From NCBI GenBank assembly GCA_026315105.1, contig CM048746.1:148348730-148412729 (forward strand): 64,000 bases of DNA, read 5' to 3'. Below the pieces are notes generated by a model. It searched no databases and was not told where the DNA came from. It saw nothing but the letters and a program-made list of their open reading frames with translations. Shown here piece by piece: positions 1 to 10,759 of this stretch. Made by a program: the position numbers and the translations under genes. The stretch is from Locusta migratoria (Eukaryota > Arthropoda > Insecta > Orthoptera > Acrididae). The stretch's first letter is position 1. Each line of letters opens with the position of its first letter.

Positions 1-317
1 TCTATATATACAGTATACTGTGATTAATATGTTGTAGCATATGAATTACACATTCATATTCTTTAGTCTGCAGGGGTAAAATATAAGGAACAGAAGGTTA
101 TTCACAACTTTTACATCAACCAAACTAACAGTTATTAGAGATTAAGGCAAGAGAGGAACGCAGTAGTTGGGAAGGGAGTAAGACAGTTTTGTAGCCTTAC
201 TCAATTTGTACATTGAGCGAGCTGTGAAGGAAAACAAGGAGAAATTTGAAGAAGGAATTAAAGATCAGGGTGAGGAAATAAAAACATTCCGTTTTGCTTA
301 TGACTCTGTAATTCTGT

Positions 318-492
318 GCCGGCCGTGGTGGCCAAGCGGTCTGCGGCGCGTCATTCATGGACTCCACGGCCACTACGGTCGGGAGTTCGAATCCCGAATT
401 TGTGCGGTCCTTAGTAATAGGTAGTTCATAAGTAGTTTGTAAGTTTAGGGACTGATGACCCCGTAGTTAAGTCCCATAAGCTGTGCAAACAG
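318..492 (+). repeat. tRNA-derived SINE, family A, with head-tail deletion
   Basis: The copy opens with the GCCGGCC head, followed by an A-box-like TGGCCAAGCGG and a B-box-like block around GAGTTCGAATCCC. It ends with the family tail (TTTAGGGACTGATGACC through AAGTCCCATAAG). Relative to the other copies in the window, the part after the B box (normally CCTCGGGCATGGATATT) is missing, so head and tail are fused more closely. I see no clear target-site duplication. Confidence 0.85.
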
Positions 493-564
493 AGAAATTT
501 GCTAATATCGAATATTAATTTAAGTGTAAGGAAGTCTTTATCTGAAGGAATTTGTAGCGAATAT

Positions 565-975
565 TGCCTCGTACGGATGTGAAACATGGACGATAAACAT
601 TTCAGACAGGAAGAGGATAGAAGCTTTTAAAATGTGGAGCTGCAGAAGAATGCTGAATATTAGGTGGATAAATCGTGTAACTGATGAAGAGGTACTGAAT
701 ATAAATGAGGTAAAAAGCAGTTTTGGCATAATTTGACTAAAAGAAGGGATTCATTGGTAGGACACATTCTTAGACATCAAGGAAACATAAATTTAGCATT
801 GGAGGGAAGTGTGTGACGGTTAAATCGCATAGGTACACTAACAGACGAATACAGTAACCAGATTCAAGTGGATGTGGGTTGCCGTTCTTACGAGGAGATG
901 AAGAGGCTTGCTAAGAATAGAGTAGGGAAGAGCTGCATCAAAACAGTCTCCGGGCTGAAGACTACAACATAATAT
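565..975 (+). pseudogene. LINE reverse-transcriptase C-terminal fragment
   Basis: The + strand reads YGCETWTINISDRKRIEAF, then a MWSCRRML motif and WINRVTDEEVL, which is the typical C-terminal tail of insect endonuclease/reverse-transcriptase LINEs. After a frameshift near 725 it continues as KRRDSLVGHILRHQGNI, and after further damage as EEMKRLAKNRVG near the end. Stops and frameshifts make it non-functional. The RT catalytic core is not present, so this is a 5'-truncated copy. The clade is probably RTE-like or a relative; I cannot assign it firmly. Confidence 0.75.
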
Positions 976-1406
976 ACTGAATAAATCAGATATTTTGTTG
1001 CTTGTTTGTTTTCACACGATTTCCAGCAGTCATTTCTCATTCTGGTTTTATTAGAAGAATGGCAGCTGTCCTTGTCTAACTGCATCGTTAACCGTATCTT
1101 TCGGCATCCTATAATAATACAACATGTACTGAAATTAATAACATTTAGGAAAACTATAACACGTTTGTACAAATACACTCCTGGCCATTAAAATTGCTAC
1201 ACCTCGAAGATGACGTGCTACAGACATGAAATGTAACCAACAGCAAGAAGATGCTGTGATATGATAATGATTAGGTTTTCAGAACATTCACACAAGATTG
1301 ACGCCGGTAGCAACACCTGCAACGTGCTGACACGGGGAAAGATTCCAACCGATTTCTCATACACAAACAGCAGTTGACCGGCGTTGCCTTGTGAAACGTT
1401 GTTGTA

Positions 1407-2511
1407 ATGCCTCGTGTAAGGAGGAGTAATGCATACTATCACGTTTCCGACTTTCATAAAGGTCGGATTGTAGCCTATCGCGATTGTGGTTTATCGTATC
1501 GAGACATTGCTGCTCGTGTTAGTCGCGATCCAATGACTGATAAACGTCGGATTGTAGCCTATCGCGATTGTGGTTTATCGTATCGAGATATTGCTGCTCG
1601 TGTTGGTCGCGATCCAATGACTGTTAGCAGAATATGGAATGGGTGGGTTCACGAGGGCAATACGGAACGCCGTGCTGGATCCCAACGGCCTCGTATGACT
1701 AGCACTCGAGATGAGAGGCATCTTATCCGCTTGGCTGTGACGGATCGTGCAGCCACGTCTCGATACCTGAGCCAACAGATGGGGAAGTTTGCAAGACAAC
1801 AACCATCTGCACGAACAGTTCGACGACGTTTGCAGAAGCATGGACTATCAGCTCGGAGACAATGCCTGCAGTTACCCTTGACGCTTCATCACAGACAGGG
1901 GCGCCTGCGATGGTGTACGGAACGACGAACCTGGGTACACTATTGGCAAAACGTCATTTTTTTCGGATGAATCCAAGTTCTGTTTACAGCACCGTGATGG
2001 TCGCATCCGTGTTTGGTGACATCGCGGTGTACGCACATTGGAAGCGTGTAGTCGTGATCGCCATACTGGTATGGGGTGACATTGATTACACGTCTCGGTC
2101 ACCTCTTGTTCACATCGACGGCACTTTGAACAGTGGCCGTTACATTACATATAGTTATGACCTGTGGCTCTACCCATCATTCGATCGCTGCGAAACCCTA
2201 AATTTCATCAGGATCATGCGCGACCGCGTGTTGCAGTTCTTGTAAAGACCTTTCTGGATACGGAATATGTTCGACTGCTACCCTGGTCACCACATTCCCC
2301 AGATCTCTGACCAACTAAAAACGTCTGGTCAATGGTGGCTGAGCAAGTGGCTCGTCACAATACGCCAGTCACTGCTCTTGATGAACTGTGGTATCGTGTT
2401 GTAGTTGCATGGGCATCTGTACCTGTACACGCCATCCAAGCTCTGTTTGACTCAATGCCCAGGCGTATCAAGGCCGTTATTACGGCCAGAGGTGGTTGTT
2501 CTGGGTACTGA
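1407..2511 (+). pseudogene. Tc1-like transposase pseudogene, copy 1
   Basis: Translation starts MPRVRRSNAYYHVSDF and runs open for 187 codons (1407-1970) through a helix-turn-helix N-terminus (RIVAYRDCGLSYRDIAARV). It then breaks by frameshifts, reappearing as SGRYI, as QDHARPRVAV (the region of the second catalytic Asp), and finally as RARGGCSGY-like ITARGGCSGY before the stop at 2509-2511. At the third catalytic position, the usual SPIENVW reads PTKNVW, so the DD34E glutamate is now Lys. The 28-residue HTH segment is tandemly duplicated in frame. The gene is dead; the duplication is absent from the sister copy. Confidence 0.88.
1462..1629 (+). repeat. 84-bp tandem duplication inside Tc1-like transposase
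   Basis: Two nearly identical 84-bp units (1462-1545 and 1546-1629) encode RIVAYRDCGLSYRDIAARV plus RDPMT twice. The repeat is exactly 28 codons, so it kept the frame. The second Tc1 copy at 12.7 kb has a single unit. Confidence 0.95.
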
Positions 2512-2781
2512 TTTCTCAGGATCTATGAACACAAATTGCGTTAAAATGAAATGACATGTCAGTTCTAGTATAATATATTTGTCCAATTAATACCCGTTTA
2601 TCATCTGCGTTTCTTCTTCGTGTAGTAATTTTAATGGCCTGTAGTGTAGATGGAAATTTTTTATGTTAATTAAGTATAATTAATTTAATTTTCGAATTTT
2701 CAGATAATTAAAGAAATGAGTCGCCAATATTTTATTTATTGTGGTAGATCTAGATTTCTACCATTGTGTGACCATTCCTTC

Positions 2782-3100
2782 CAGCCGTTTCAACGTGAAG
2801 AGTAACATACATATTTACCAACTGGAAGGTAACCTCCACCATGCAACGTACGGTGGATTCCTAAAATTAGCTCATTCGCTAATTCATGGTATAAGCTAAC
2901 TGAATTCCAAATTTCATTCAAATACTTTCAGCTGTTGTAGCGTGAAGAGAAACAAACCTATTAACACATTGTAAGATATCCTCCGCAACGCACCATACAG
3001 TGGCTTAAGAAAGGTAGCCCATGTATTAATCAGGGTATAAGTTGCCTCTGTTCTAAATTTCATTCAAATCCATCAGCGATTTCAGCGTCAATTCGTAAGA
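2782..3100. repeat. Diverged tandem repeat, ~145-bp period
   Basis: Units begin near 2782, 2929 and 3073 (CAGC(C/T)G..., then CGTGAAGAG in the first two). Each carries AAATTTCATTCAAAT before the next boundary. Spacings are 147 and 144 bp. Units are strongly diverged. The layout resembles the monomer arrays at 25.7-27.0 kb, but the sequence is not obviously the same family. Confidence 0.6.
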
Positions 3101-3673
3101 ATATGAATTAACTAATTATGGAGGACCGCCATCCATGCACATATGAAGATAATTTTAGTTTGCTACTACCGTCGCGCGAGTGGAAGCAATGATTTCACAA
3201 AGTTTTATCGCACTCGGATGTACGGTATTGCCGTGCATAAAATACGAACAAAAAAGATAAATAAACGAAAAACATTAATTTTTATATACTGGATTAACTG
3301 CATGTGTGAAGTGACCCGCCTCGTTTGTGTTTCGCATATCACTGTCTATGTGGCGACACTGTAGCGTGACGTGACAAACGCCAATTTGCAAATAATTTTA
3401 ATCACACTATAGATTAATTACGTAAACTGTAGTAGATGTCCCACAGAGACTTTATCATGATTATTATTATCAGTAGTAGTATTGACCCACTTTAGGTTAC
3501 GGTAGCAACACTAAAAGTGGGTCTTTGCGATCGCCTTTTGACAGCTCGAAATTTACGTGAAAATAACGGCTTAACTGTTCATCTGACAAGAAAATTGAAC
3601 AAACGAATTCGCAGAGGAGAACATTCTCTACAACTATGTTCTCTTATGTTTTTTTCTTACTCGCACCATTACA
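3101..3673. other. No recognisable feature
   Basis: AT-rich sequence with short open frames only. I see no repeat, exon or RNA that I can support. Confidence 0.5.
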
Positions 3674-3876
3674 GCCGGCCGCGGTGGTCGAGGGGACTGA
3701 GGCGCTACAGTCGCGGTCTGCACGGCCACTCTGGTCGGGGCTTCGAATCCCCCCTCGGGCATGGATATTTGTGCCGTCCTTTGTATAAGGTAGTTGATAA
3801 GTAGTTTGTAAGTTTAGCGACTGATGACCACGTAGTTAAGTCCCATAAGCTCTACAAACATTTGAACATTTTTTTG
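3674..3876 (+). repeat. tRNA-derived SINE, family A
   Basis: Complete head (GCCGGCCGCGGTGGTCGAGG), B box (GCTTCGAATCCCCCC), the CTCGGGCATGGATATTTGTG linker, and a tail ending in ACAAACATTTGAACATT followed by a T run. The tail stem has one mismatch here (GCGACT against AGTCCC). No convincing target-site duplication was found. Confidence 0.92.
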
Positions 3877-4800
3877 AGCGAATTGACACCGTCACTTCAA
3901 TTTACGGAAACCAGGCGTTTGGGAATGTCACGTGACATTCCTTACTCAGAGCTCTCTGTGGCATACGCCATCTTTCTTACTGTATCTTATGATTTTTTTT
4001 ATTATAACTTACGAGTTGACATTTCTTATTAATCTTATTAATGAAATAGAGCTATGTTCTGCAACGATTAGAGTTGTGCATATGTAAGAGTACGTCCTCT
4101 AAAATGTGCATTTGTTCTACTTCGCTAATATGCCGTAAAATACGTAACAATGAATTGAACAAAACAACATACTGATACTGGTAGTTTCATATATAAATGA
4201 AGTCCTAGATTTCTGTGGCAACTGTCGTTCCTTAAGGAAACGGAAGGGAAGTTTGTACATTGCAATAAATTACCTTGTTTCTTTTCTAAGGAATTATTCA
4301 CTATGTATGGAATATGTTGAAAGTCACTAATTTTTGTCTTTGTCAAGGTTGTTATGGACGCTGTTAACGCAGATTATATTATCTTTTCTGTAGTTCAGAT
4401 ATGACTTTGTTCATGTTACTTTGTTCTGCACTAAAATAAAGAGCAAATATTGTGTTTCAAACGGTTTCTTCTACAGCTAAAATAAAAAATAGAATAAGTG
4501 TGATAATACTGAATTCCACGTAACTGAAGCACTTAATCTATACTCAATGTTAGTGCTATCATTACGTCATTTACAACAGTCATTGTATCAAAATCTCCCC
4601 AGTTTCTGTACATGTGATAAAGAAGTCTATGTTTGAAATTCATTGGTATGTCTTTCATGGTATGTTCACAAAATAGAACAAATGCACTTTTCAGAGAAAG
4701 TGCTGTTACCTTTGAACAATTTGGAATCTTACAGAATATAGTTGTGTTCAATTAAAAGAGTGCTGAAAATCTTGTAGGAAGCAAGATGAAAAAGATTTCC
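3877..4800. other. No recognisable feature
   Basis: AT-rich DNA with no long ORF, no recognised repeat family and no splice-flanked coding block. Confidence 0.5.
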
Positions 4801-4804
4801 AGTG

Positions 4805-5180
4805 GTGGATTAATATATTTATTTATTTATTCTTCAGGTAGATCGATGCCTTGCGGTCGTTTGTTCATGTTCGTTCTGGGTTGATCGTTCATAATTTTTC
4901 TCATTTTTTATTAAAGATATGTTGAGCCCTCTTTCTTTTTCTCTCTTTTCATTTGTTCTTTACTTCAATCGGGACCTTTTTTCTGTCGTTTCGCCGTTGA
5001 CTCAGTTGTTTCGTTACTGAGGGCGTCATGCCGTCTGACAGAGCACACTGAGCTATCACGTCAGCTAACCTCTGACAGAGCACGCACACCCATCGCACCC
5101 GGCACGTTTCGAACCACCGTCTAAGATGTTCGTGCATCACGAAGTAATTCGCTGCCCATTACGCTACGCCAAAAAGCTGC
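4805..5180 (-). repeat. Possible tRNA-related repeat relic
   Basis: The stretch ends with a run of short tRNA-like blocks: CTGACAGAGCACACTGAGCTA, repeated loosely as TCTGACAGAGCACGCACACC, then a B-box-like complement (GGCACGTTTCGAACC) and a terminal GCTGCCCATTACGCTACGCC. The left side is T-rich, as expected for a minus-strand SINE tail. It differs from families A and B. It may be a third tRNA-derived SINE or a degenerate tRNA array. Confidence 0.35.
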
Positions 5181-5395
5181 GAGAGTAATCCGTAATTCCC
5201 GTACCTTCGATGGAAGATGTTATTAATTCACTGTCCAAAGAACGACGTGTTTTTGATAATTTTCAGTGCACCATTGGTTTGAAATGACAACGCTTGAGTT
5301 ATAATAAGAAAATCATTAAATACAGAAAGCAAAACGGCGTGTAAGAAAGAGTGTTTCGGGCAAGGTTTCGGGCGAGGGATGTCGTGACTGATTTC

Positions 5396-5594
5396 AAAAA
5401 TGTTCAAATGTTTGTATAGCTTATGGGACTTAACTACGGGGTCATCAGTCCCTAAACTTACAAACTACTTATGGACTAGCTAATCCTAAGGACGGCACAA
5501 ATATCCATGCCCGAGGGGGGATTCGAACCCCCGACCGCAAAGGCCGTGCAGGCCGTGACTGGAGCGCCTCAGTCCCCTCGGCCACCGCGGCAGG
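5396..5594 (-). repeat. SINE family A with 13-bp target-site duplication
   Basis: A full-length minus-strand copy. The direct repeat CGTGACTGATTTC is found at 5383-5395 and again at 5595-5607, which fixes both ends exactly: the 5' head begins at the GCC(G/T)GCC base and the 3' end is an AT-rich ...ACATTTTT run. Boundaries are therefore well supported. Confidence 0.96.
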
Positions 5595-5648
5595 CGTGAC
5601 TGATTTCCGAATGCCAAATGTGCGCTATAGTCATTCGTAACCATTACA

Positions 5649-5849
5649 AAAAAAATGTTCAAATGTTTGTAAAGCTTATGGGACTTAACTACGGGGTCAT
5701 CAGTCCCTAAACTTACAAACTACTTATGAACTACTTACGAACTAGGACGGCACAAATATCCAAGCCCGAGGGGGGATTCGAACCCCCGACCGTAGTGGCC
5801 GTGCAGACCGTGACTGAAGCGCCTCAGTCTCCTCGGCCACCGCGGCCGG
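5649..5849 (-). repeat. SINE family A with 13-bp target-site duplication
   Basis: A minus-strand copy 54 bp from the previous one and in the same orientation. The duplicated target CGTAACCATTACA lies at 5636-5648 and 5850-5862. Each copy has its own target duplication, so the pair arose from two independent insertions and not from a tandem duplication. Confidence 0.96.
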
Positions 5850-5862
5850 CGTAACCATTACA

Positions 5863-6256
5863 GGCGAAGGAAATAACTTAGAACAAAGTACCGAAGCAAG
5901 ACAGGTGATAATATTCTAACGGATAAAGGAAATGAAAATGTGGGAGAGATACTAAAACAATTGTTTAAAGAGGTAAAGTTCAAAACAGAGTATGTTTGTC
6001 AAAGGTAAACACAATTATCAAATGACTTTGGCTGTTTGCTAAATTACGGGCAGAAAGAACGTTACGTATTGGGTGCATACTTATTATCGTAGTAGTACAG
6101 TCGTAATTATGTAGTCCATAGTTTTTGTTATTTATCTTTTTATTGTTTTTGTCTGAAATGTTTGCAAAAAATCATAAAACTACAGGTAAATCTCAATTGA
6201 GCCGTAAAAGACGGCAGTGGGATTTCTGTTTCGTAAGAGTTGTCGGTGTTGGGCAG
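5863..6256 (+). other. Presumed intron upstream of dipeptidase exon
   Basis: AT-rich sequence running into a weak pyrimidine-containing acceptor (GTCGGTGTTGGGCAG) that ends at 6256. No earlier exon of the gene is recognisable in the first 6 kb. Confidence 0.55.
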
Positions 6257-6407
6257 GTATCGAGGACGCGCACCGCGCCGGCAAGGTGGCGAGCCTGATC
6301 GGCGTGGAGGGCGGGCACGCGCTGGGGAGCTCGCTGGCGGTGCTGCGCATGTTCTACCAGCTGGGCGCGCGCTACCTCACGCTCACGCACGCCTGCAGCA
6401 CGCCTTG
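6257..6407 (+). CDS. Membrane dipeptidase (M19, DPEP-like), internal exon
   Basis: This 151-bp, very GC-rich block encodes GIEDAHRAGKVASLIGVEGG followed by HALGSSLAVLRMFYQLGARY and LTLTHACSTPW. It matches the conserved M19 renal/membrane dipeptidase segment (KVASLIGVEGGH...LGxRYLTLTHxCxTPW). In that family the Glu of VEGGH bridges the two active-site zinc ions, and the enzyme cleaves dipeptides (in vertebrates also leukotriene D4), usually as a GPI-anchored ectoenzyme. The exon follows an AG at 6255-6256 and ends at GTGAGT (6408-6413). It starts with the last two bases of a codon and stops after TG of the Trp codon, so the neighbouring exons must complete both. The other zinc-ligand exons, signal peptide and anchor are not seen here. 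I infer an intact host gene, because the frame is clean. Confidence 0.9.
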
Positions 6408-7931
6408 GTGAGTCACCTGCGGCGCTGACAACCGCCTAGCGCTACTGCTCTTCTGCCGACCACTTGCTGCTAGCTGCCCGTAGCTCTACATGTCAAGGCC
6501 TATTTTCACAGGCCCCCACAATTCCGTAAGCGGCCGACTGCGAACAGCGAGCAAATTGAAGAGCCCCTCGGCGGCCATTATGGTGGCAAACGTCCGCGTG
6601 ATCTTTAAAATATGTGCGTACGACTCTTGATTAGCGTGCGTATTCATTCGAGTTAATTTGCGAGAACTACGACTCATGTAAACAGCTTAAGACGCTTTGA
6701 ATGTAAAGTAACTATCGGTTGTGTGTAAATTCATTAAACATACGGGGTAGAAATCGGCCAACAGCTTTTCTTCTTTCTAACAAGACCGAATTATAACATT
6801 TAGATTCTTAGCTTTCTAAGTGAGCATATGAACGGGATAAAATCGTCAGGCACGTGGTGAAACTTTTGTACAAACTTTAATTTTGGAAGAGTTCCAGAAC
6901 ACTTTAGGTCTATGAGTGATTGCTGTGTTCTCCATTATTTATATCTTTTATACCACAAAAAATGAAACAGAGCTGCCTGAAACAGCTAATGTTAAAAATC
7001 GACTGTGAAAATGAAATATCCCATCAGTTACATAGCTGTAAAATAGCATCTTACAGCAACCCGACACTACCAAAACACGAAGTATGCAATAACTTTACTT
7101 AACTAAGTGCACGTAACATTACCATTAGGGTATCTAGCACGAATATTAGCATTTTAATGCTGCAATTCAAATACCTTACAGTAGCGTTAACTGGTCAAAA
7201 GTCAGCTACTGTTATAATAAGCTTCAACATCAGAATGTGCATTCAGTGTGGCTATGTGTCATCCATATATGGAACTTTACACACTTCTGCAAACCCATTT
7301 CACTTGTTATACCTACAAGTAAAGCAAATGACCTTTAAAGTCTGTGTTACAAGTTGCTAGTATTAATTTCATAAAGAAAAATTCGAACTGCAGTGAGGTA
7401 ATTGATCTCATGCCCCCAATAGTTATTTTAAACATCACAATATGAAACTTTTTTTAACTTCCTGTCCACCAGTACTGCCTAAGTACTTCGTTTTTAAGAA
7501 CTACCGGTATTGTAAAAGCCTGTTATTTATTTCATTGAATCCTATATTGTCTTGACAACAGCCTGTTAAGCAAGAGTAAACTTTCTCTGAACACAAGTAG
7601 TATGGCTACTTGTATTCCTGAAAATGTAAATGAGAAGACCGTATTCGTTCTGCTTGTTCCATTCTTAAACCGATTTGTGCAGTTAAATGGTGGGCAGCTC
7701 TTCACCTTCGTGCATCATATACACTGCAACAGTCAAACAGTACAGACGTGACTCTGAATTCGGTATATATACCGCAGTAGCTATGTAATACATGATTTAT
7801 CTCCTAACAACACTCCTATTTATCTGACGCTTGCCATTATCGTGGCGGCCAGCACAAGGCTCAAATTATCCCGCGACAGCAGCGCCTTTAGTTTACATGG
7901 TCTTTGCTATTCACATAGGCGCGAACGTCCG
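6408..7931 (+). other. Presumed intron downstream of dipeptidase exon
   Basis: It starts with a consensus donor (GTGAGT). The rest is AT-rich with no further exon similarity that I can recognise. If the gene continues to the right, the intron must extend into the transposon-rich DNA beyond. Confidence 0.45.
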
Positions 7932-7934
7932 TTA

Positions 7935-8635
7935 GGGTGCGTTTATGCTGTCACCTCGCTGCTGGCACCTGGCAGCTCGCTGCTCGCCAGCAGCCTTGTC
8001 GCATTCACGCTGCGGGCACCTCGCTGCTCGCCGTGTGTATTCTCCTGCAGTTGTTACATTACAGCTGAGTGCACAACTGCAGTGGCGTGAAGCGTCAAAC
8101 ATGTTCTCCACATCGTCTGACCACAGTGACAGTGATTTGTTCGCTACAAAAATGTAGATATTGGAAAGGGGAAGGAAGAGGCGGTATGCAGTGCAGCCTT
8201 TGAATGCTGAACGTCCTCGCTACGGATACCATCACAAGTACTACCAACAGCCCAAAAACTATGCAGATCTCTTTTTCAGATATAATAGTCGTCTGCTTCA
8301 GATCTTCACTCGTTGTTGACTGTACTGAAACTACCGCTAACAAACAATAGTGTGTGTGATGGGCACGAGAGTTCCATGCGCGCAGCAGTCAAAACGCCGC
8401 TCTGCTAAAGTGCCCTTGAAGCACCAATCACAGCGCAAGTTTCATGCCGAGCGGCGACGGTCTTAGCGCGAAACACAAACGTTTTTGATATCTTTGCCTG
8501 GCGAGGATCGTAGCGAGCAGCGAGCTAGGAGAGCTGGGATGGTGCACGCTAAATGGGCCGGTAAGACTTTGTGGATTTCATTCATCATCGCCGTGCCATG
8601 TAGGCGAGCAGCGAGGTGGCAGCATAAACGTACCC
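7935..8635. mobile_element. PIF/Harbinger-like MITE
   Basis: The 701-bp element has terminal inverted repeats (GGGTGCGTTTATGCTG at the left, its complement with one change at the right, extending through CACCTCGCTGCT). A 3-bp TTA duplication flanks it (7932-7934 and 8636-8638), as expected for PIF/Harbinger. The interior retains a coding remnant near 8170-8285 on the + strand (RRYAVQPLNAERPRYGYHH, then YQQPKNYADLFFRY), which resembles the N-terminus of Harbinger/ALP1-like transposases. Too short to be autonomous; a deletion derivative. Confidence 0.8.
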
Positions 8636-8639
8636 TTAG

Positions 8640-10320
8640 GCAACGAAAGCGTCAGATACTGGAGGGTTTACATTAGACACAACTTCAGAGCACCTGTTAG
8701 ATATCGTGCATCGTAGAAAATCTGTGAGAAAACATTCGTGCATCCACAATGAACAATGGATCGGCGGCCGTCTTTGAACATCCAGCCTCCACTCCTACAA
8801 TACCGCAGAATAGAACAATTAAAATATCGACTCGTGTACCTAATCTTCTTACCTAGAGGGTAGTTAAAGAGGCTGCTAATGTAGTGGAAATTATAACTGG
8901 ATCGTTACTGCACCTTTATACTTCGCAAAACGATCGATTGGTGACAGGGAAAAATGTGGAAAAAATGCATTTAAAAAATTCACTAGCAGCATGCAACAAA
9001 TAATTGGGAAAACCGTTTGATCTTATTGTCGCCAGCTCGATGTACTAGCTATGAATTCAGTGAGAAGTTAATTAGTGAAAAGTTATTTAGTGACCTAAAA
9101 TTACGTAATTGAGCGGGCAGGAAATTTGTACTTTAAAGGCATATCCAAAGTTCTAAAGACACTTGTCCTGCACCATCCTCACACAATAAAATAATTAACA
9201 CAGTAGCTGAAAACACAAGGGCACAACGTGCAAATAGCGCCACAGGAATTTTATTGTACAATGAAGATTCATACTCGCCTAAGTACTCATCATTCGCAGC
9301 TTTCAGGTGAACGAAATTATTAAGCAGCTGATCATTTAGTAATTTCAAAATTACCTTTGTAATAAACTGATTGTAATTGAACAATAAACTGTACTAATAC
9401 GTTTTGTCATTGAGTAGTGAATTTATGGTAAAGCTATTTACCTAAATTCGAGGGGTTTTCAAATGAAAATGTACGAAAGGACAGTGGGCTGTAATGATCA
9501 GAGGCCTTAGCACAACTGTTCCACAGTTTAATGAGCCGAAGGATTCACTGTTCCAACAATTCCTGTAGCTGTGACAAGAGCCAATCTTCTAATGCAGTAT
9601 TTTTAAACTTGAGTGGTCGCGTCTGGGGTTGCTGTTACAGGAGCAAGTACTTGCACCGTAAAGTAACTGGGGGTTCAGTAATTTGTGAAATTTATTAATG
9701 GTAAACTTATGGAGTTCTTTGTGTAATATTCATTTTGAATTGGTCATAGACTGTTTTGCAATACAATGTGTTAATGATGAATAAGCACAAACTCTAGAAA
9801 CTGTTTCCAGAAAAAGAATTTGATACAATAAGTAATTCTGAAACATTAAAAAAGTCGACATCATTACTAATAGTCTATGCAGTGGAACCTTTGTTAATAA
9901 GTTTAATCCGCTTCTGAGTCTTGCCTGAAATGCGAAATACTCGTTAACAAAATGTACTTTCTGTCAGAAATACCTTAAAAGTGGGATACGTGTACAATAT
10001 GGAAAAATACACAAAAAACCTTGTGCAACCATTTCAAAGAAAGATAAAGCAAAAGAGTGAAGGTAAAAATTGTTTCCCTTGAATTAACACTATTTTGTTA
10101 CAGTTCGTGGTGAGGGGTGTGTGTTGCCACAATATTTTTGCTTGAAAGGTGGTCGCCAGAGTACTTTTACATCGATAGGGGTCGCATTTTTGAAAAGTTG
10201 AAAAACACTGCTCTACTGTATCATTTAGTTCGACGTTCGAGTTTAAGCTTTCCTTTGTCTTTTTTTAGTATTATTTTATGTATTTATTTATTCTTAGCGG
10301 ACTAACAGATGGAAGTTACA
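8640..10320. other. No recognisable feature
   Basis: AT-rich DNA with scattered short ORFs. No repeat family, TIR pair or exon could be supported. Confidence 0.5.
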
Positions 10321-10324
10321 AGGA

Positions 10325-10705
10325 GACGTTTACGGGCTGTAGGGCGGATGCTCAAGCTATTCCCACTTGAACGTGGCCAGTACAGTTTGTGTGACCGTGG
10401 AGACGCGTGAACGCGTGTTATCATGCAGCAGAACCACTTCCTCCGTGAGCAGCCCAGGCCGTTTGCTCCTGATGGAGTTGCCTAGGCTACGGAGTGTCTC
10501 GCAGTACACGTCATTGTTAATGGTTTTTCCGTGTTCAAGAAATTCGATGAGTATCAGACCTCGGAAAAGATGGCGAGTAAAATCTTGCCTGCTGAGGGCA
10601 CAGACTTGTCTTTTTTAAGGGAAGGTGACGCCGCATGCTTCGCGTCCGCAGATGTCGTACTACGTTATCCCAAAGCGGCGAATTCAAATTTTGAACCGGT
10701 TTGCA
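10325..10705 (-). pseudogene. Mariner-like transposase fragment
   Basis: Read on the minus strand, pieces in several frames give SPSLKKDKSVPSAGKILLAI, then the sections equivalent to EFLEHG..TIN..VYCETL, RSKRPGLLTEEVVLLHDN and TLATFKWE...HPPYSP of mariner transposases. Frameshifts and stops interrupt each. The second catalytic Asp region (LLHDN) is still legible. The third-Asp region is truncated at the left edge and no TIRs were found. Confidence 0.7.
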
Positions 10706-10759
10706 TGTTAAGATGTTTCGTACCATTGCATATGAACACCCCTCGTAATCGTTGTTAGG

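Larger units (their letters stand above)
1176..2646 (+). mobile_element. Tc1-like DNA transposon, copy 1 (full length, inactive)
   Basis: The 1471-bp element is bounded by TA dinucleotides (1174-1175 and 2647-2648). It has imperfect terminal inverted repeats built on CACT...GGCCATTAAAATTGCTACAC at the left and its complement at the right. Most of the interior is a broken transposase gene on the + strand. A second copy lies at 12436-13851. The outermost bases differ between the two ends (CTCCT versus CTACA), so the TIR core starts about 6 bp inside. Both length and TA target fit the Tc1/mariner superfamily. Confidence 0.9.

Noticed and set aside
206..424. 72-codon ORF at the left edge
   Set aside because: It runs through the SINE at 318-492; coding appearance is an artefact of the GC-rich tRNA head.
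6193..6390. Minus-strand and alternate-frame ORFs over the dipeptidase exon
   Set aside because: They are shadow frames of the GC-rich exon; only the + frame matches the M19 family.
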